DNA of 64,000 nt from Pseudovibrio sp. Alg231-02 (GCF_900143565.1 NZ_FREX01000002.1:310001-374000), one strand, 5' to 3'; numbered from the stretch's first letter, positions 35,652 through 46,819 are shown. Translations and numbers: made by a program. Notes: generated from the letters alone by a model not told the origin.

Positions 35652-37052
35652 ATGATCCCTATCCGTCATCTTGCAGGCAAAGAAGTCGCGTTGTTCGGGC
35701 TCGGAGGGTCCGGGCTCGTGACTGCGCGTGCGCTTGAGGCTGGTGGGGCTCGCGTTGATGTGTGGGACGATAATGAGGCCAGCGTCGCGACGGCTGAAGA
35801 ATACGAGCTTGCTGCGATTGATCTGCGTGAGGCGGATATGTCCCGCTACGCAGCGCTGGTTGTTGCTCCGGGTGTTCCGCTGACGCATCCGACGCCGCAC
35901 TGGAGTGTGGAGCGGGCGAGACAAGCTGGTATTCCGGTGATTGGGGATGTGGAGCTTTTCGTGAATGAGCGGGAAGCGGTTTGTCCGGAGGCACCGTTTG
36001 TTGCCATCACTGGCACCAACGGCAAATCCACCACGACTGCTCTGATTTCGCATGTGCTTAAAGAATGCGGCATGGATGTTCAGATGGGGGGCAATATTGG
36101 CCGTCCGGTTCTGGACCTTGAAGAGTTTTCCGAGGATCGCGTCTATGTGGTTGAGGTCTCCTCCTACCAGATCGATCTTGCCCCAAGTCTTGTGCCGGAT
36201 ATCGGCGTGATGATGAATCTGTCGCCGGACCATCTGGACCGGCATGGGAGCATGGAGAATTACGCTTCCATCAAAGAGCGGATTGTTAAAGCGGCGCGTT
36301 TGGCTGTTGTCGGCGTGGACGATGAGTACAGCGCTGCCATTGCACAGCGCCGGGCGGAAAGCGGTGAGCCGGTTGAGCTGATCTCCTGTCTGGGGCCTGT
36401 CGAGTTTGGCGTTTATGCTGAAGACGGTAAGGTCTTTGAGGTTTTTGATGAAGAGCAGGTGGTTGTGGCTGACCTGTCCTCCTCCAACACTTTGCGTGGT
36501 TCTCACAACGGGCAGAATGCCTCTGCTGCTGTTGCGGTTTGTGCAGCGCTTGGGCTGGAGCTTGACGAGATTGCGGGGGCGCTTGCGACCTTCCCGGGTC
36601 TTGCGCATCGTTTGATGCTGGTTGCTGAAGCAGGCAAGGTTTTGTTTGTGAATGACAGTAAGGCAACCAATGCGGAAGCTGCTGCCCATGGGTTGGCGGC
36701 GTTTGACCGGATTTACTGGATTGCTGGTGGTCGTCCCAAAGCGGGCGGGATCTCTTCGCTTAAAGCCTACTTCCCGAAAGTCGTGAAGGCTTATCTGATT
36801 GGGGAAGCGGCGGAAGAGTTTGAGCAAGAGCTTGCCGGGGGTGTTGAGGCGCATAAGTTTGGCTCTCTGGAACTGGCTGTTGAAGCGGCGGCACAAGATG
36901 CTGCGCGGGATCAGAGCAGTGAGGCGGTGGTTTTGCTGTCTCCGGCCTGTGCCTCGTTTGACCAGTTCAAGAGCTTTGAAGTTCGCGGGGATGCATTTGT
37001 GAGCGCGGCTGTTGCTGCTGCCAAAATGCTGAAGGGTGAGGGAGCACGCTGA
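35652..37052 (+). CDS. murD: UDP-N-acetylmuramoylalanine--D-glutamate ligase
   Basis: A 466-residue Mur ligase. The N-terminal Rossmann-like domain starts with VALFGLGGSGLVTARAL; ITGTNGKSTTTALISHVL is the ATP loop, VVEVSSYQIDL the MurD-type central motif, and LSPDHLDRHGSMENYASIK includes the carbamylated Lys; NDSKATN and LLSPACASFDQF lie in the C-terminal domain. It adds D-glutamate to UDP-MurNAc-L-Ala. AGGAGG lies 8 bases before the ATG. It overlaps ftsW by one base. Confidence 0.95.
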   Translation: MIPIRHLAGKEVALFGLGGSGLVTARALEAGGARVDVWDDNEASVATAEEYELAAIDLREADMSRYAALVVAPGVPLTHPTPHWSVERARQAGIPVIGDVELFVNEREAVCPEAPFVAITGTNGKSTTTALISHVLKECGMDVQMGGNIGRPVLDLEEFSEDRVYVVEVSSYQIDLAPSLVPDIGVMMNLSPDHLDRHGSMENYASIKERIVKAARLAVVGVDDEYSAAIAQRRAESGEPVELISCLGPVEFGVYAEDGKVFEVFDEEQVVVADLSSSNTLRGSHNGQNASAAVAVCAALGLELDEIAGALATFPGLAHRLMLVAEAGKVLFVNDSKATNAEAAAHGLAAFDRIYWIAGGRPKAGGISSLKAYFPKVVKAYLIGEAAEEFEQELAGGVEAHKFGSLELAVEAAAQDAARDQSSEAVVLLSPACASFDQFKSFEVRGDAFVSAAVAAAKMLKGEGAR

Positions 37053-38209
37053 TGGTATCACGTACGGATCGCAGTGCATTTGCAGAATGGCTCTGGACGA
37101 TTGACCGTTACATGCTGATCGGCATCTTCACGCTGATGGTGTCCGGTCTGGTGTTGTCTCTTGCCGCGAGCCCTCCTGTTGCTGAACGCCTTGGGCTTGA
37201 GAGCTTCTACTTTGTGAAGAAGCAGGCGCTTTTCCTTATTCCAAGCGCTGCCGTGATGCTGGGCGTTTCTGCGCTTTCACCACGCTATATACGCCGGGTG
37301 GCATTGGTGGTGTTCTGCGTGATGCTGGTGCTGTTGTTGGGTACGCTGTTTTTCGGGTCTGACATTAAAGGCGCGCGGCGCTGGGTGAGCTTGTTTGGTA
37401 TTTCCATTCAGCCGTCAGAGTTTATCAAGCCAGTGCTGGTGGTGATCATTGCGTTTCTATTGTCTGAAGGGCGTAAAGCCCAGGACATTCCGGGGCAGCT
37501 GATCTCCATTCTTCTGTTTGGCATTGTGGCCGCCATGCTTGTGGCGCAGCCTGACTTTGGACAGACCATGCTGCTGACCATTGTGCTGTTTGCGCTGTTC
37601 TTCCTGAACGGGTTGTCCTGGCTGGCGATTGTGCCGCTCGGGCTCATGGGCATTCTTGGCGTTGCTGCGGGCTTTACGTATCTGCCGCACGTTCGTGGGC
37701 GTATCATGCGTTTTCTGGATCCGTCTTCCGGTGATACCTACCAGATCGATAAAGCGATCGACTCCTTCATTGCCGGGGGGTGGCTAGGCCGCGGTGTGGG
37801 AGAAGGTACGGTGAAACGAATTTTGCCCGATAGCCATACGGACTTCATTTTTGCGGTGGCTGCTGAAGAATACGGCATCATCGTTTGTGTGGTGCTGGTG
37901 ACCGTTTTTGCATTCGTTGTGCTGCGTGGTCTTTACATGGCAACACAGGATCAGGATCCGTTTGGCCGTCTGGCGTCTTCCGGTCTTATTGTCATGTTTG
38001 GCCTGCAAAGCACCATCAACATGGCGGTGAACCTCAATCTAATGCCTGCGAAGGGAATGACCCTTCCATTGATCTCATCAGGTGTGTCGTCGTTGATGGC
38101 GATTTCCCTGACGATGGGTTTTGTGCTGGCGCTGACGCGCAAACGTCCGCAACCTCGGAAGAACCCGATTATTACCGTTACCCGTGCTGCCCCTGTGCAG
38201 CCTGCCTAA
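37052..38209 (+). CDS. ftsW: Septal peptidoglycan polymerase FtsW (SEDS)
   Basis: A 385-residue polytopic protein with about ten membrane segments. KGARRWVSLFGISIQPSEF is the SEDS signature, DFGQTMLL and EEYGIIVC include conserved acidic residues, and LPLISSGVSSLMA is the C-terminal motif. FtsW polymerises glycan strands from lipid II at the septum together with FtsI. It starts at an ATG overlapping the murD stop codon. Confidence 0.94.
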   Translation: MVSRTDRSAFAEWLWTIDRYMLIGIFTLMVSGLVLSLAASPPVAERLGLESFYFVKKQALFLIPSAAVMLGVSALSPRYIRRVALVVFCVMLVLLLGTLFFGSDIKGARRWVSLFGISIQPSEFIKPVLVVIIAFLLSEGRKAQDIPGQLISILLFGIVAAMLVAQPDFGQTMLLTIVLFALFFLNGLSWLAIVPLGLMGILGVAAGFTYLPHVRGRIMRFLDPSSGDTYQIDKAIDSFIAGGWLGRGVGEGTVKRILPDSHTDFIFAVAAEEYGIIVCVVLVTVFAFVVLRGLYMATQDQDPFGRLASSGLIVMFGLQSTINMAVNLNLMPAKGMTLPLISSGVSSLMAISLTMGFVLALTRKRPQPRKNPIITVTRAAPVQPA

Positions 38210-38237
38210 AAGAGTTTTGCCTGTGTCGGAGAGTGAA

Positions 38238-39362
38238 ATGAAGCCAAAGATTATGCTCACTGCTGGAGGAACGGGTGGTCACCTGTTTCCTGCACAAGCG
38301 CTGGCCTGTGAGCTGAAGCGCCGTGGGTATGGTGTTGAGCTGATCACGGACAGTCGCGCAGACAAGTATGGCAGCGCGTTTCCGGCAGACAACGTGCATC
38401 TGGTCAAAAGCGATACCATTCGCGGTAAGAACCCGATTTCTCTTGCCAAGACAGCAATCAAACTTGGCTTGGGTACGTTGCAGGCCATGAAAGCAATCCG
38501 CGCGGCGAAGCCTGCTGCGATTGTTGGTTTTGGCGGTTATCCGACCTTTCCGCCAATGTTCGCTGGCCGTCTCTTAAGCGTTCCATCCATTTTGCATGAA
38601 GCCAACGCTGTGATGGGCCGGGCGAACCGGATGCTGGCCAAGGGTGCAAGTGCGGTTGCGACCAGTTTTCCGCTGAAAACACTGCCTGCTGATCTGGCTG
38701 CTAAAGCGACCATGACTGGCAATCCACTGCGTGACAATGTGATTGCGGTGTGTGGTCAGACTTATAACGCACCAGAAAAAGGTGGCGCCTTTCATCTGCT
38801 GGTGTTTGGTGGCTCGCAAGGAGCGCGTGTATTCTCTCAGATTTTGCCGGCTGCGTTGAAGCTGATGGCGCCGGAAGATCGCGAGCAGCTGGTCGTTGTG
38901 CAGCAGGCTCGCCCTGAAGATCTGGAGGGGCTTGAAAGCTCCTATCGCGAGATGGGTGTTGCCGCGCAGGTGGCGTCTTTCTTTACGGATTTGCCTGAGC
39001 GCATTGCGGCGGCTCATCTGGTTATCAGCCGTTCCGGTGCTGGTACTGTATGCGAGCTGGCAGCGATTGGGCGTCCTTCTATTTTAGTGCCTTTACCGGG
39101 TGCTCTTGATAACGATCAGGGCATGAATGCGAATGTGCTTGCTGAAGCAGGTGGCGCATGGCCGATCCCACAAAAAGAACTTGATCCGCAACGACTGGCC
39201 CGTGAGCTGAAAGAACTCATGGATAATCCGGGCCGTCTTGCACAGGCAGCACACGCAGCACAGGCGCAGGGCGCGCCGGAAGCTGTACAGCGCCTTGCGG
39301 ATCTGACCGAAACACTTGTTGGTGCTGCACCGGCAACTGAACAGAAAGAGATTGCCTCATGA
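38238..39362 (+). CDS. murG: UDP-GlcNAc:lipid I N-acetylglucosaminyltransferase
   Basis: About 374 residues of the GT28/GT-B family. [18 protein letters not shown] is the N-terminal glycine-rich loop, [11 protein letters not shown] and [12 protein letters not shown] bind the acceptor side, [13 protein letters not shown] is the second glycine loop, and [21 protein letters not shown] binds UDP-GlcNAc. It makes lipid II on the cytoplasmic face of the membrane. The ATG at 38238 has GGAGAG upstream. It overlaps murC by ATGA. Confidence 0.95.
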   Translation: MKPKIMLTAGGTGGHLFPAQALACELKRRGYGVELITDSRADKYGSAFPADNVHLVKSDTIRGKNPISLAKTAIKLGLGTLQAMKAIRAAKPAAIVGFGGYPTFPPMFAGRLLSVPSILHEANAVMGRANRMLAKGASAVATSFPLKTLPADLAAKATMTGNPLRDNVIAVCGQTYNAPEKGGAFHLLVFGGSQGARVFSQILPAALKLMAPEDREQLVVVQQARPEDLEGLESSYREMGVAAQVASFFTDLPERIAAAHLVISRSGAGTVCELAAIGRPSILVPLPGALDNDQGMNANVLAEAGGAWPIPQKELDPQRLARELKELMDNPGRLAQAAHAAQAQGAPEAVQRLADLTETLVGAAPATEQKEIAS

Positions 39363-40780
39363 AAATGCCAGTAGACATTGGGGGAGTACACTTCGTCGGT
39401 ATCGGCGGCATTGGCATGAGCGGTATTGCCGAGGTGCTGCATAATCTTGGTTACCGTGTTCAGGGCTCTGACATGTCCGAGAATGCAAACGTGCAGCGTT
39501 TGCGTGATAAGGGCATCAAGGTCATGGTGGGTCATGCTGCTGAGAACCTTGAGGGCGCTGATGTTTGTGTCATCTCTTCCGCAATCAAAGGCAGCAATGT
39601 TGAGCTGAAGGCAGCACGCGAAAACAACATGCCTGTTGTGCGCCGCGCTGAAATGCTGGCGGAGCTGATGCGCTTTAAACAGGCGATTGCCATTGGCGGC
39701 ACGCACGGCAAGACGACGACGACCTCTATGGTTGCGGCGCTGCTGGATGCTGGCCATATGGACCCGACTGTTATCAATGGCGGTATCATCAACGCTTACG
39801 GCACCAATGCCCGCATGGGTGAGGGTGACTGGATGGTGGTTGAGGCGGACGAGTCCGACGGGACATTCGTCAAGCTTCCTGCTGATATTGCTGTGGTGAC
39901 CAACATCGATCCTGAGCATCTTGATCACTACGGCGATTTTGATGGTGTCCGTGCTGCGTTTGCCCAGTTTGTTGAGAATGTTCCGTTCTACGGATTTGCG
40001 GTTATGTGTCTGGATCACCCGGAGGTGCAGAGCCTTGTGGGTCAGATTGAAGACCGCCGGATCATCACTTACGGCACCAACCCGCAGTCAGATGTTCGCT
40101 TTACTGATGTCTCCACCAAGGGTGGCAAATCCATCTTCACCGTGATCATTCATGATCGTCGCGGGGACAAGGTAACTGAGCTGAAAGATCTGGTGCTGCC
40201 AATGCCGGGTCTGCACAACGTGTCCAATGCGACGGCTGCAATTGCTCTGGCGCATTCTCTCGGTATTTCTGATGCGAACATCCGCAAGGGGTTGGCAAGT
40301 TTTGGCGGAGTGAAGCGTCGTTTTACGCACACTGGCTCCTGGAATGACGTAGAGTTTTTTGACGACTACGCGCACCATCCAGTTGAGATTAAGTCCGTCT
40401 TGCATGCGGCGCGTGAAGCAGCTGAAGGGAAGGTGGTTGCTGTGATGCAGCCCCATCGCTTTACGCGCTTGGAGAGCCTGTTTGAAGATTTCTGTGCCTG
40501 CTTCAATGATGCAGACAAGGTTGTGATTACACCTGTGTTTGCAGCTGGTGAGCAGCCGATTGAAGGGGCTGGTCAGGCTGATCTGATTTCCGGTCTGCGT
40601 GCTGGTGGTCACCGTTCGGTTCACAGCATTGCCGGTCCTGATGAGCTGGCTGGTAAGATTGCAGAGCTGGCGGAGCCGGGTGATCTGGTGATTTGCCTTG
40701 GTGCAGGGAACATTACCCAGTGGGCTTACAAGTTGCCTGTAGAGCTGGAAGCGCTCTCTCCCAAAGGAGAGACTGTATGA
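39359..40780 (+). CDS. murC: UDP-N-acetylmuramate--L-alanine ligase
   Basis: A 473-residue Mur ligase. [18 protein letters not shown] is the N-terminal nucleotide-fold motif, [18 protein letters not shown] the ATP loop, [11 protein letters not shown] the MurC-type central motif, [16 protein letters not shown] and [12 protein letters not shown] later segments. It adds L-alanine to UDP-MurNAc, the first peptide step. Both ends overlap neighbours by 4 bases (murG, murB), indicating one coupled operon. Confidence 0.95.
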   Translation: MKMPVDIGGVHFVGIGGIGMSGIAEVLHNLGYRVQGSDMSENANVQRLRDKGIKVMVGHAAENLEGADVCVISSAIKGSNVELKAARENNMPVVRRAEMLAELMRFKQAIAIGGTHGKTTTTSMVAALLDAGHMDPTVINGGIINAYGTNARMGEGDWMVVEADESDGTFVKLPADIAVVTNIDPEHLDHYGDFDGVRAAFAQFVENVPFYGFAVMCLDHPEVQSLVGQIEDRRIITYGTNPQSDVRFTDVSTKGGKSIFTVIIHDRRGDKVTELKDLVLPMPGLHNVSNATAAIALAHSLGISDANIRKGLASFGGVKRRFTHTGSWNDVEFFDDYAHHPVEIKSVLHAAREAAEGKVVAVMQPHRFTRLESLFEDFCACFNDADKVVITPVFAAGEQPIEGAGQADLISGLRAGGHRSVHSIAGPDELAGKIAELAEPGDLVICLGAGNITQWAYKLPVELEALSPKGETV

Positions 40781-41751
40781 GCCAAACTGTAAGCTACCCT
40801 GATCTCCTGCCGCTTCTTGGTGATGCTGTCGAAGATATTCGCGGTCGTCTTATTCCGAACCAGTTGCTTTCTGCTGTGACATGGTTCCGTGTGGGAGGTC
40901 CTGCGCAGTTGATGTTCCAGCCTGCTGATGAGGCAGATCTGGCTGTGTTCATGAAAGCACTGCCTGAGGATGTGCCGGTGACTGTGGTTGGGCTTGGTTC
41001 CAACTTGCTGGTGCGTGATGGTGGCATTGAAGGCGTTGTTATTCGTCTGCCAATCCGCGGGTTTGGTCAGGTTGAATACCTTGGCGGCCATAAGTTGCGG
41101 GCAGGGGCGTGCGTTCCTGACAAGAAGCTGGCGGAAGAAGCGGCCAAGACGGGCACGGGTGGATTTGCATTCTACACTGGCATTCCGGGGGCTGTTGGTG
41201 GCGCCTTGCGCATGAATGCAGGGGCTCATGGGACAGAGACAAAGGACCGTGTTGTTAACGTTAACGCGGTGACACGATCCGGCGAAATCCTCACTCTTTC
41301 CAATGAGGAAATGGGCTATGCGTATCGCCATTCCTCTGCGTCAAAGGACCTGATTTTTACCAGTGCGGTGTTTGAAGGTTTTGCGCAGAGTGAAGACGAG
41401 ATTCGCGCAGAAATGGCTGAAGTTGTTGCTCATCGTGAGAAAGCACAGCCCATTCGTGAGAAAACCGGTGGTTCCACTTTCAAAAATCCTGACGGCAACA
41501 GTGCCTGGAAGGTGGTTGATGCGGCTGGATGTCGTGGATTGCAGATCGGCGGCGCAAAAATGTCGGAATTACACTGCAACTTTATGTTGAACGTTGCAGA
41601 CGCTACCGCTCACGATTTGGAAATGCTTGGCGAGACTGTTCGCCGGGATGCTCTGGCAAAGACAGGGACGCGTCTGGAATGGGAAATCAAGCGTCTTGGG
41701 GCGTTTGTGGACGGAGCGGCGATTGAGCCGTTTTTGGGTAAAGCGGGCTAA
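40777..41751 (+). CDS. murB: UDP-N-acetylenolpyruvoylglucosamine reductase
   Basis: About 324 residues. [21 protein letters not shown] and [22 protein letters not shown] form the FAD-binding domain; [24 protein letters not shown] follows, and [20 protein letters not shown] with LHCNFMLN gives the catalytic Ser and C-terminal Glu region. The layout fits the type II MurB that lacks the E. coli-type insertion. It reduces the enolpyruvyl group to lactyl with NADPH. The ATG overlaps the murC stop. Confidence 0.94.
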   Translation: MSQTVSYPDLLPLLGDAVEDIRGRLIPNQLLSAVTWFRVGGPAQLMFQPADEADLAVFMKALPEDVPVTVVGLGSNLLVRDGGIEGVVIRLPIRGFGQVEYLGGHKLRAGACVPDKKLAEEAAKTGTGGFAFYTGIPGAVGGALRMNAGAHGTETKDRVVNVNAVTRSGEILTLSNEEMGYAYRHSSASKDLIFTSAVFEGFAQSEDEIRAEMAEVVAHREKAQPIREKTGGSTFKNPDGNSAWKVVDAAGCRGLQIGGAKMSELHCNFMLNVADATAHDLEMLGETVRRDALAKTGTRLEWEIKRLGAFVDGAAIEPFLGKAG

Positions 41752-41800
41752 TTCCGTTCACGTGTTGTTTTAGGCGTTTAAATCAGGATTGGGTTTTGTG

Positions 41801-42724
41801 ATGACCAAGCATGTTGCAGTTTTGATGGGTGGATGGGTTGCTGAGCGACCTGTTTCTCTGTCTTCAGGCAAAGACTGTGCGGACGCTCTGGAAGCGGCTG
41901 GTTATCAGATCACGCGTGTGGATGTTGACCGCAACATTTCTGCTGTGCTTCAGGAGCTGAAACCGGACGTGGCATTCAATGCGCTGCATGGGCCGTTTGG
42001 TGAAGACGGAGCTATTCAGGGTATTCTGGAAGTGCTCGATATTCCCTACACCCATTCCGGAGTGATGTCGTCTGCGCTTGCCATGCATAAGGAAAAGGCG
42101 AAGGCCGTGATGAAGGCTGCCGGTGTTCCGGTTGCCAATGCCATTGTGGCCAGCCGCGCTGATGCTGCGCGCCGTCATGTGATGGAACCGCCTTATGTGA
42201 TCAAACCAATCAACGAAGGATCGTCCTTTGGTGTGCTGATTGTGAAGGAGGGGCAAGAGCATCCTCCGCAGGAATTGACACGCGAAGATTGGCAGTATGG
42301 TGATTTGCTCATGGTCGAGCGTTACATCCCAGGCCGTGAATTGACGTGCGCGGTGATGGGTGATGTGGCGTTAGGGGTACTAGAAATTGTACCGCTGGGT
42401 CACACTTATTACGATTATGATGCAAAATACGTCCCAGGCGGTTCACAACACATACTTCCTGCGGAAATTTTACCATCTGTTTACCAAGAAATACAAAAAT
42501 CAAGTCTCAAGGCACATCAGGCTCTGGGGTGTCGCGGCGTTACACGCGCCGACTTCCGTTTTAACGAAGGACCCGGTGGCCTAGGAGAACTGATTTGTCT
42601 TGAGGTGAACACTCAACCCGGCATGACGCCAACATCACTGCTCCCGGAAATCGCGGCACACGCCGGACATGATTTTCAAGAATTGGTGAGTTGGATCGTG
42701 GAGGACGCAAGTTGCGGAAGATAA
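41801..42724 (+). CDS. ddl: D-alanine--D-alanine ligase
   Basis: About 307 residues with an ATP-grasp fold. [15 protein letters not shown] is the alphaproteobacterial form of the N-terminal motif, [22 protein letters not shown] the next conserved block, and [19 protein letters not shown] the C-terminal metal-binding motif. It makes the D-Ala-D-Ala dipeptide that the MurF domain adds. Oddly, codons from about 42370 to 42530 shift to TTA, CTA, GTA, ATA, TCA and CAA, rare in the flanking parts. It overlaps ftsQ. Confidence 0.94.
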   Translation: MTKHVAVLMGGWVAERPVSLSSGKDCADALEAAGYQITRVDVDRNISAVLQELKPDVAFNALHGPFGEDGAIQGILEVLDIPYTHSGVMSSALAMHKEKAKAVMKAAGVPVANAIVASRADAARRHVMEPPYVIKPINEGSSFGVLIVKEGQEHPPQELTREDWQYGDLLMVERYIPGRELTCAVMGDVALGVLEIVPLGHTYYDYDAKYVPGGSQHILPAEILPSVYQEIQKSSLKAHQALGCRGVTRADFRFNEGPGGLGELICLEVNTQPGMTPTSLLPEIAAHAGHDFQELVSWIVEDASCGR

Positions 42725-43626
42725 AGGCAAAATTTGATGCATTGCGGGAACGCACAGGCATCTGGAGCTATCGCTTCAGAAGTCGTGGCGTATCGCGTTT
42801 GCACCAGAGACCCGCTTGGGGGGTCACTGGATTTTTTGCACTTATCCCATCCTGGGCACCAACTGCGGGCGCTTTTGGCTTCCTTGCATTGTCCGCTGCT
42901 TATGGCATTACGCTGGGTGGACACGCCCGTAATGTAAGCGAATCAGTTACATCCTCCGTCGGTTTCGCGGTGAATGAGATCAAAATGGAAGGTTTGCAGC
43001 GTGTTACCGAGTTTCAGGTGCTGGAAGCGCTTGAACTTCACGAACGTCCTTCTTTGATGTTGTTTGATGCGGCTGACGCGAAAGAGCGTCTGGAAGGTAT
43101 TGCCTGGATCCGGAATGCGGCAATCCAGAAGTTCTACCCCGGTACGCTGCGTGTGATGATCAAAGAGCAAGAGCCTTATGCGCTCTGGCAGCGTGGGGAC
43201 ATTACGTCTGTCATCACCAAAAAAGGCGAGGTCATCACCGATGAGGTGGATGGCCGTTATGCGAACTTGCTTCGCGTGGTCAATCACGGTGCGCAGCTGC
43301 GTGCTGGTGAGATTATGAGCGAGCTGGACAATTTCCCAGGTATCCGTGCCCGGGTGCGCGCTGCAAAGCTGCGCTCCGAACGACGCTGGGATCTTGCCCT
43401 GGAAAACGGAATTACAGTGCGTCTGCCAGAATTTGATGTTGGCGATGCACTGGCGGAACTTAAGAAGCTGGATGATCAAGGTGGTTTGCTCTCCCGCGAT
43501 ATCGTCGCGGTGGACCTGCGTTTGCAGGATCGCGTTGTGGTGCGTCTTTCGGATGACGCCGCCATTCGCCGCAAAACCACCATCGAGCAACGAGGTACGC
43601 CCTCCAACTCCGGGAGGGACACATGA
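42712..43626 (+). CDS. ftsQ: Cell division protein FtsQ
   Basis: About 304 residues. A basic N-terminus is followed by one membrane helix ([20 protein letters not shown] region), then a POTRA domain ([19 protein letters not shown]) and the FtsQ beta domain ([24 protein letters not shown]). FtsQ scaffolds FtsL/FtsB in the periplasm. The start is probably TTG at 42712, because GGAGGA lies 6 bases upstream, inside the end of ddl; a TTG at 42691 has no such site. It overlaps ftsA by 4 bases. Confidence 0.88.
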   Translation: MRKIKAKFDALRERTGIWSYRFRSRGVSRLHQRPAWGVTGFFALIPSWAPTAGAFGFLALSAAYGITLGGHARNVSESVTSSVGFAVNEIKMEGLQRVTEFQVLEALELHERPSLMLFDAADAKERLEGIAWIRNAAIQKFYPGTLRVMIKEQEPYALWQRGDITSVITKKGEVITDEVDGRYANLLRVVNHGAQLRAGEIMSELDNFPGIRARVRAAKLRSERRWDLALENGITVRLPEFDVGDALAELKKLDDQGGLLSRDIVAVDLRLQDRVVVRLSDDAAIRRKTTIEQRGTPSNSGRDT

Positions 43627-44945
43627 GCTCGAATAAGAACGTGATTTTTCTGCCGCGGATGCGGCCTTTGCCGAGCCGCAGATCTGTTGTGGTTTCTGTG
43701 CTGGACGTCGGCTCCACGAAAGTGTGCTGTATTATCGCGAAATTGGTGCCTGGCGACGAGGAAGACCTGATGCCGGGCCGTTCGCATGGCATTGAGGTGC
43801 TGGGATACGGGTATCAGGCGTCTGCTGGCATGAAGTCCGGCGTTGTTGTGGACATGGATCAGGCTGAGCAGGCGATCCGCCGCGCGGTTGATCAGGCCGA
43901 GCGTATGGCCGGTGTGATGGTGGAAACGCTGCTGGTGACTGTCAGCTGTGGCCGTCTGCAGAGCGAGATCTTCTCCGCCACTGTGCCGCTTGGAACTGAA
44001 GGTGTGACTGAGGCCGATATTCAGCGTGTGCTGGCGGCGGGTTCTACCCATACGGCGACCGAGGGACGGGCGGTGATGCATGCGCTGCCGATCTCCTACG
44101 GGCTGGATGGCAACCGCGGCATTCGTGATCCGCGTGGCATGATGGGCCGCAAGCTGGGCGTGGACATGCAGGTGGTTTCTGCAGAAGTGCCGCCAGTGCG
44201 TAATCTGGAGCTTTGTATCGAACGTGGACACCTGCAAGTGGAGTCTCTGGTTGCGACGCCTTACGCAGCAGGCCTTTCCACGCTGGTAGAAGACGAGATT
44301 GAGCTGGGTGTTGCCTGTATTGATATGGGTGGTGGCACAACCACGCTTTCGATTTTTGTTGATGGGCAGATGGTGCATCTGGATGCGCTGGCTGTTGGCG
44401 GTAATCACGTCACCATGGACGTGGCGCGCGCGCTCTCCACACGGATGGAAGCTGCTGAACGTTTGAAAGTTTTACATGGGTCTGCGCTGCCAAGTGTGGT
44501 GGACGACCGTGATTTTATTCAGGTGCCGCCCGTGGATACGGATGGCGATCTGCCAACGCAGATCCCCCGGGCGATGCTGACGCGGGTTATTCGCCCGCGC
44601 GTTGAAGAAATATTGGAGATGGTGCGAGACCGGATTGTCGCTTCTGGTTTTGCAGGCCGAGTGGGCAAACGTGTTGTGCTGACAGGTGGGGGCAGTCAGT
44701 TGACTGGCCTTTCTGAAACGGCACGACGCATTCTTGGACGCAGTGTGCGTCTGGGGCGTCCGTTGGGTATCTCCGGTTTGCCAGAGGAAGCCAAGGGTCC
44801 GGCGTTCTCGGCAGCTGTGGGCCTGCTGATTTATCCGCAGGTGGCACAGATTGAGCAATTCGAACCCCGGCACCAACGCCGTGGCCTTAAAGGGCGCGGG
44901 AGCTATCTGGCTCGGGTTGGTCAGTGGATTAGAGAAAGTTTCTAG
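43623..44945 (+). CDS. ftsA: Cell division protein FtsA
   Basis: A 440-residue actin-fold protein. VLDVGSTKVCCIIAKL is the phosphate-1 loop, CIDMGGGTTTLSIFVDGQ the phosphate-2 loop, and VVLTGGGSQLTGL the adenosine motif. The C-terminal GRGSYLARVGQWIRESF is an amphipathic membrane-targeting helix. FtsA tethers FtsZ to the membrane and recruits later division proteins. It is followed by a 110-base spacer with hairpins before ftsZ. Confidence 0.95.
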   Translation: MSSNKNVIFLPRMRPLPSRRSVVVSVLDVGSTKVCCIIAKLVPGDEEDLMPGRSHGIEVLGYGYQASAGMKSGVVVDMDQAEQAIRRAVDQAERMAGVMVETLLVTVSCGRLQSEIFSATVPLGTEGVTEADIQRVLAAGSTHTATEGRAVMHALPISYGLDGNRGIRDPRGMMGRKLGVDMQVVSAEVPPVRNLELCIERGHLQVESLVATPYAAGLSTLVEDEIELGVACIDMGGGTTTLSIFVDGQMVHLDALAVGGNHVTMDVARALSTRMEAAERLKVLHGSALPSVVDDRDFIQVPPVDTDGDLPTQIPRAMLTRVIRPRVEEILEMVRDRIVASGFAGRVGKRVVLTGGGSQLTGLSETARRILGRSVRLGRPLGISGLPEEAKGPAFSAAVGLLIYPQVAQIEQFEPRHQRRGLKGRGSYLARVGQWIRESF

Positions 44946-45031
44946 TGGGGATCGCATAACCCCCACTATCACGAGTTTCGCCAGATGCGGCGGACGCACG
45001 AGAGGAAGAACGACGTGCCCGACTTCGGGCA
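44944..45031 (+). promoter_or_regulatory. Two hairpins in the ftsA-ftsZ spacer
   Basis: AGTGGGG...CCCCACT (44944-44967) starts at the ftsA stop codon, and TGCCCG-ACTT-CGGGCA (45016-45031) lies just before ftsZ. Neither has a T run, so they are more likely RNA-processing or translation-control elements than terminators. Confidence 0.45.
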
Positions 45032-45059
45032 TGTTATTAGGGTCGCGAGGTTAATATGA
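44985..45059 (+). CDS. Possible 24-residue upstream ORF coupled to ftsZ
   Basis: A frame opens at ATG 44985 ([17 protein letters not shown]) with an internal GTG at 45015 that has AGAGGA 8 bases upstream. It ends in TGA overlapping the ftsZ ATG as ATGA, the junction type seen throughout this operon. It also spans the second hairpin of the spacer. It may be a leader peptide or chance; no family is recognised. Confidence 0.3.
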   Translation: MRRTHERKNDVPDFGHVIRVARLI

Positions 45060-46819
45060 CAATCAACCTGAAAATGCCTGATATTCAGGAATTGAAGCCC
45101 AGGATCACCGTATTCGGTGTTGGTGGCGGTGGCGGAAACGCCGTAAATAACATGGTAACGAGCGGTCTTCAGGGCTGTGACTTTGTTGTTGCAAACACGG
45201 ATGCGCAAGCATTGGCACTTTGCCAGGCTGAGCGTGTTATCCAGATGGGCGTTGCTGTTACGGAAGGCTTGGGCGCTGGTTCCCAGCCTGAAGTTGGTGC
45301 AGCTGCTGCAGAAGAAGTTATTGACGAGATCAACGATCACCTGTCCGGCTCGCATATGGTGTTTATCACCGCGGGTATGGGTGGTGGCACCGGTACCGGT
45401 GCTGCGCCAGTTGTTGCTCGAGCTGCGCGTGAACAAGGTATACTGACCGTCGGTGTGGTTACCAAACCCTTCCAGTTTGAAGGGTCCAGACGTATGCGTG
45501 TTGCCGAAGCCGGCATCGAAGAGTTACAGCGTAATGTTGATACTCTTATTGTTATTCCAAACCAGAATCTGTTCCGCATTGCGAATGCACAGACCACCTT
45601 TGCCGATGCCTTCTCCATGGCTGACCAGGTGCTGTATTCTGGTGTAGCGAACGTCACTGACTTGATGGTCAAAGAAGGTCTCATCAACCTCGACTTTGCT
45701 GATGTACGCTCCATAATGCGTGGCATGGGTAAAGCGATGATGGGTACCGGTGAAGCATCCGGCGAACAGCGTGCCATCCAGGCGGCTGAAGCTGCGATTG
45801 CGAACCCGCTGCTTGACGAGACTTCCATGAAGGGCGCGCGCGGTCTGCTTATCTCCATCACTGGTGGTAACGACCTGACGCTGTTTGAAGTTGATGAAGC
45901 TGCAACTCGTATCCGCGAGGAAGTAGACCCAGAAGCGAACATCATTCTTGGTGCAACCTTCGATGAATCTCTGGACGGTATTATCCGCGTTTCTGTTGTT
46001 GCCACCGGCATCGACAAAGAGCTGCGTGAAGATATCTCTCCTGCAGAGGTTCGTATGGCTGAACTCACAGAGCGTCTGCAGAGCGCTACTACGCCTACGC
46101 CCAGTCCAGCGGTAGCTGCGCCGGTAGAAGTAGCTCCTGCACCCACCCCAGTTCGTGCGATGCGCGCGATGGGCTCCGCAGCAGCCGAAACACTTATGCA
46201 CTCTGAGCCGGTTGCTGTTGCAACTGACCCGGAAGTGGAAATTTCTCCTTATCAGTCTCGTCGTTATGAGCCTGTGCAGGAATATGATGCACTTGAGGAA
46301 CCAACACAGGCTTTTGATGAGCCTACCAATATTCCTGAGCCATTTATTCCACCTGTTGCACAAAAGGTAGAGCCTCAGACACGTATGCCACGTGTTGAAG
46401 ACTTTCCGCCAATTGCACAGCGTGAAATTCGTGCGCGCACGGATGCTCCTGCTGCAGCGCCTGCACCACAGCCGGCATCTGCAACTCCTCAGCCAGCACC
46501 AGCCACTATGGCCCAGCAGGTTGAAGAGCATGATGAGCATCATTTGGAAGAAGAGCGTCGCCCAATGGGTCTTCTGCGCCGTTTGACTGGTGGTCTTGGC
46601 CGCCGTGAAGACGAGCACATGGAGCACCATGAGCCAGTACAGGCAGATGCGTTTGCTGAGGCTCCACGCCAGCCAGCAGCGCCTCGTCCAACCGAGCCTC
46701 AGAATCACGGTGCAGCCGGGACTCTGGACGCTGGTGGACGCCCTGCGCCTGCACGCTCACAAATGATCGAAGATGATCAGTTGGAAATCCCGGCGTTCCT
46801 GCGCCGCCAAGCCACCTGA
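45056..46819 (+). CDS. ftsZ: Cell division GTPase FtsZ with long C-terminal linker
   Basis: A 587-residue tubulin homolog. [15 protein letters not shown] starts the GTPase domain, [16 protein letters not shown] is the tubulin signature, and [11 protein letters not shown] the catalytic T7 loop. The conserved core ends near residue 320; about 250 residues of Pro/Ala/Glu-rich disordered linker follow, and [10 protein letters not shown] at the end binds FtsA and other partners. Long linkers are usual in alphaproteobacteria. GAGG lies 5 bases before the ATG. A strong terminator follows. Confidence 0.96.
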   Translation: MTINLKMPDIQELKPRITVFGVGGGGGNAVNNMVTSGLQGCDFVVANTDAQALALCQAERVIQMGVAVTEGLGAGSQPEVGAAAAEEVIDEINDHLSGSHMVFITAGMGGGTGTGAAPVVARAAREQGILTVGVVTKPFQFEGSRRMRVAEAGIEELQRNVDTLIVIPNQNLFRIANAQTTFADAFSMADQVLYSGVANVTDLMVKEGLINLDFADVRSIMRGMGKAMMGTGEASGEQRAIQAAEAAIANPLLDETSMKGARGLLISITGGNDLTLFEVDEAATRIREEVDPEANIILGATFDESLDGIIRVSVVATGIDKELREDISPAEVRMAELTERLQSATTPTPSPAVAAPVEVAPAPTPVRAMRAMGSAAAETLMHSEPVAVATDPEVEISPYQSRRYEPVQEYDALEEPTQAFDEPTNIPEPFIPPVAQKVEPQTRMPRVEDFPPIAQREIRARTDAPAAAPAPQPASATPQPAPATMAQQVEEHDEHHLEEERRPMGLLRRLTGGLGRREDEHMEHHEPVQADAFAEAPRQPAAPRPTEPQNHGAAGTLDAGGRPAPARSQMIEDDQLEIPAFLRRQAT

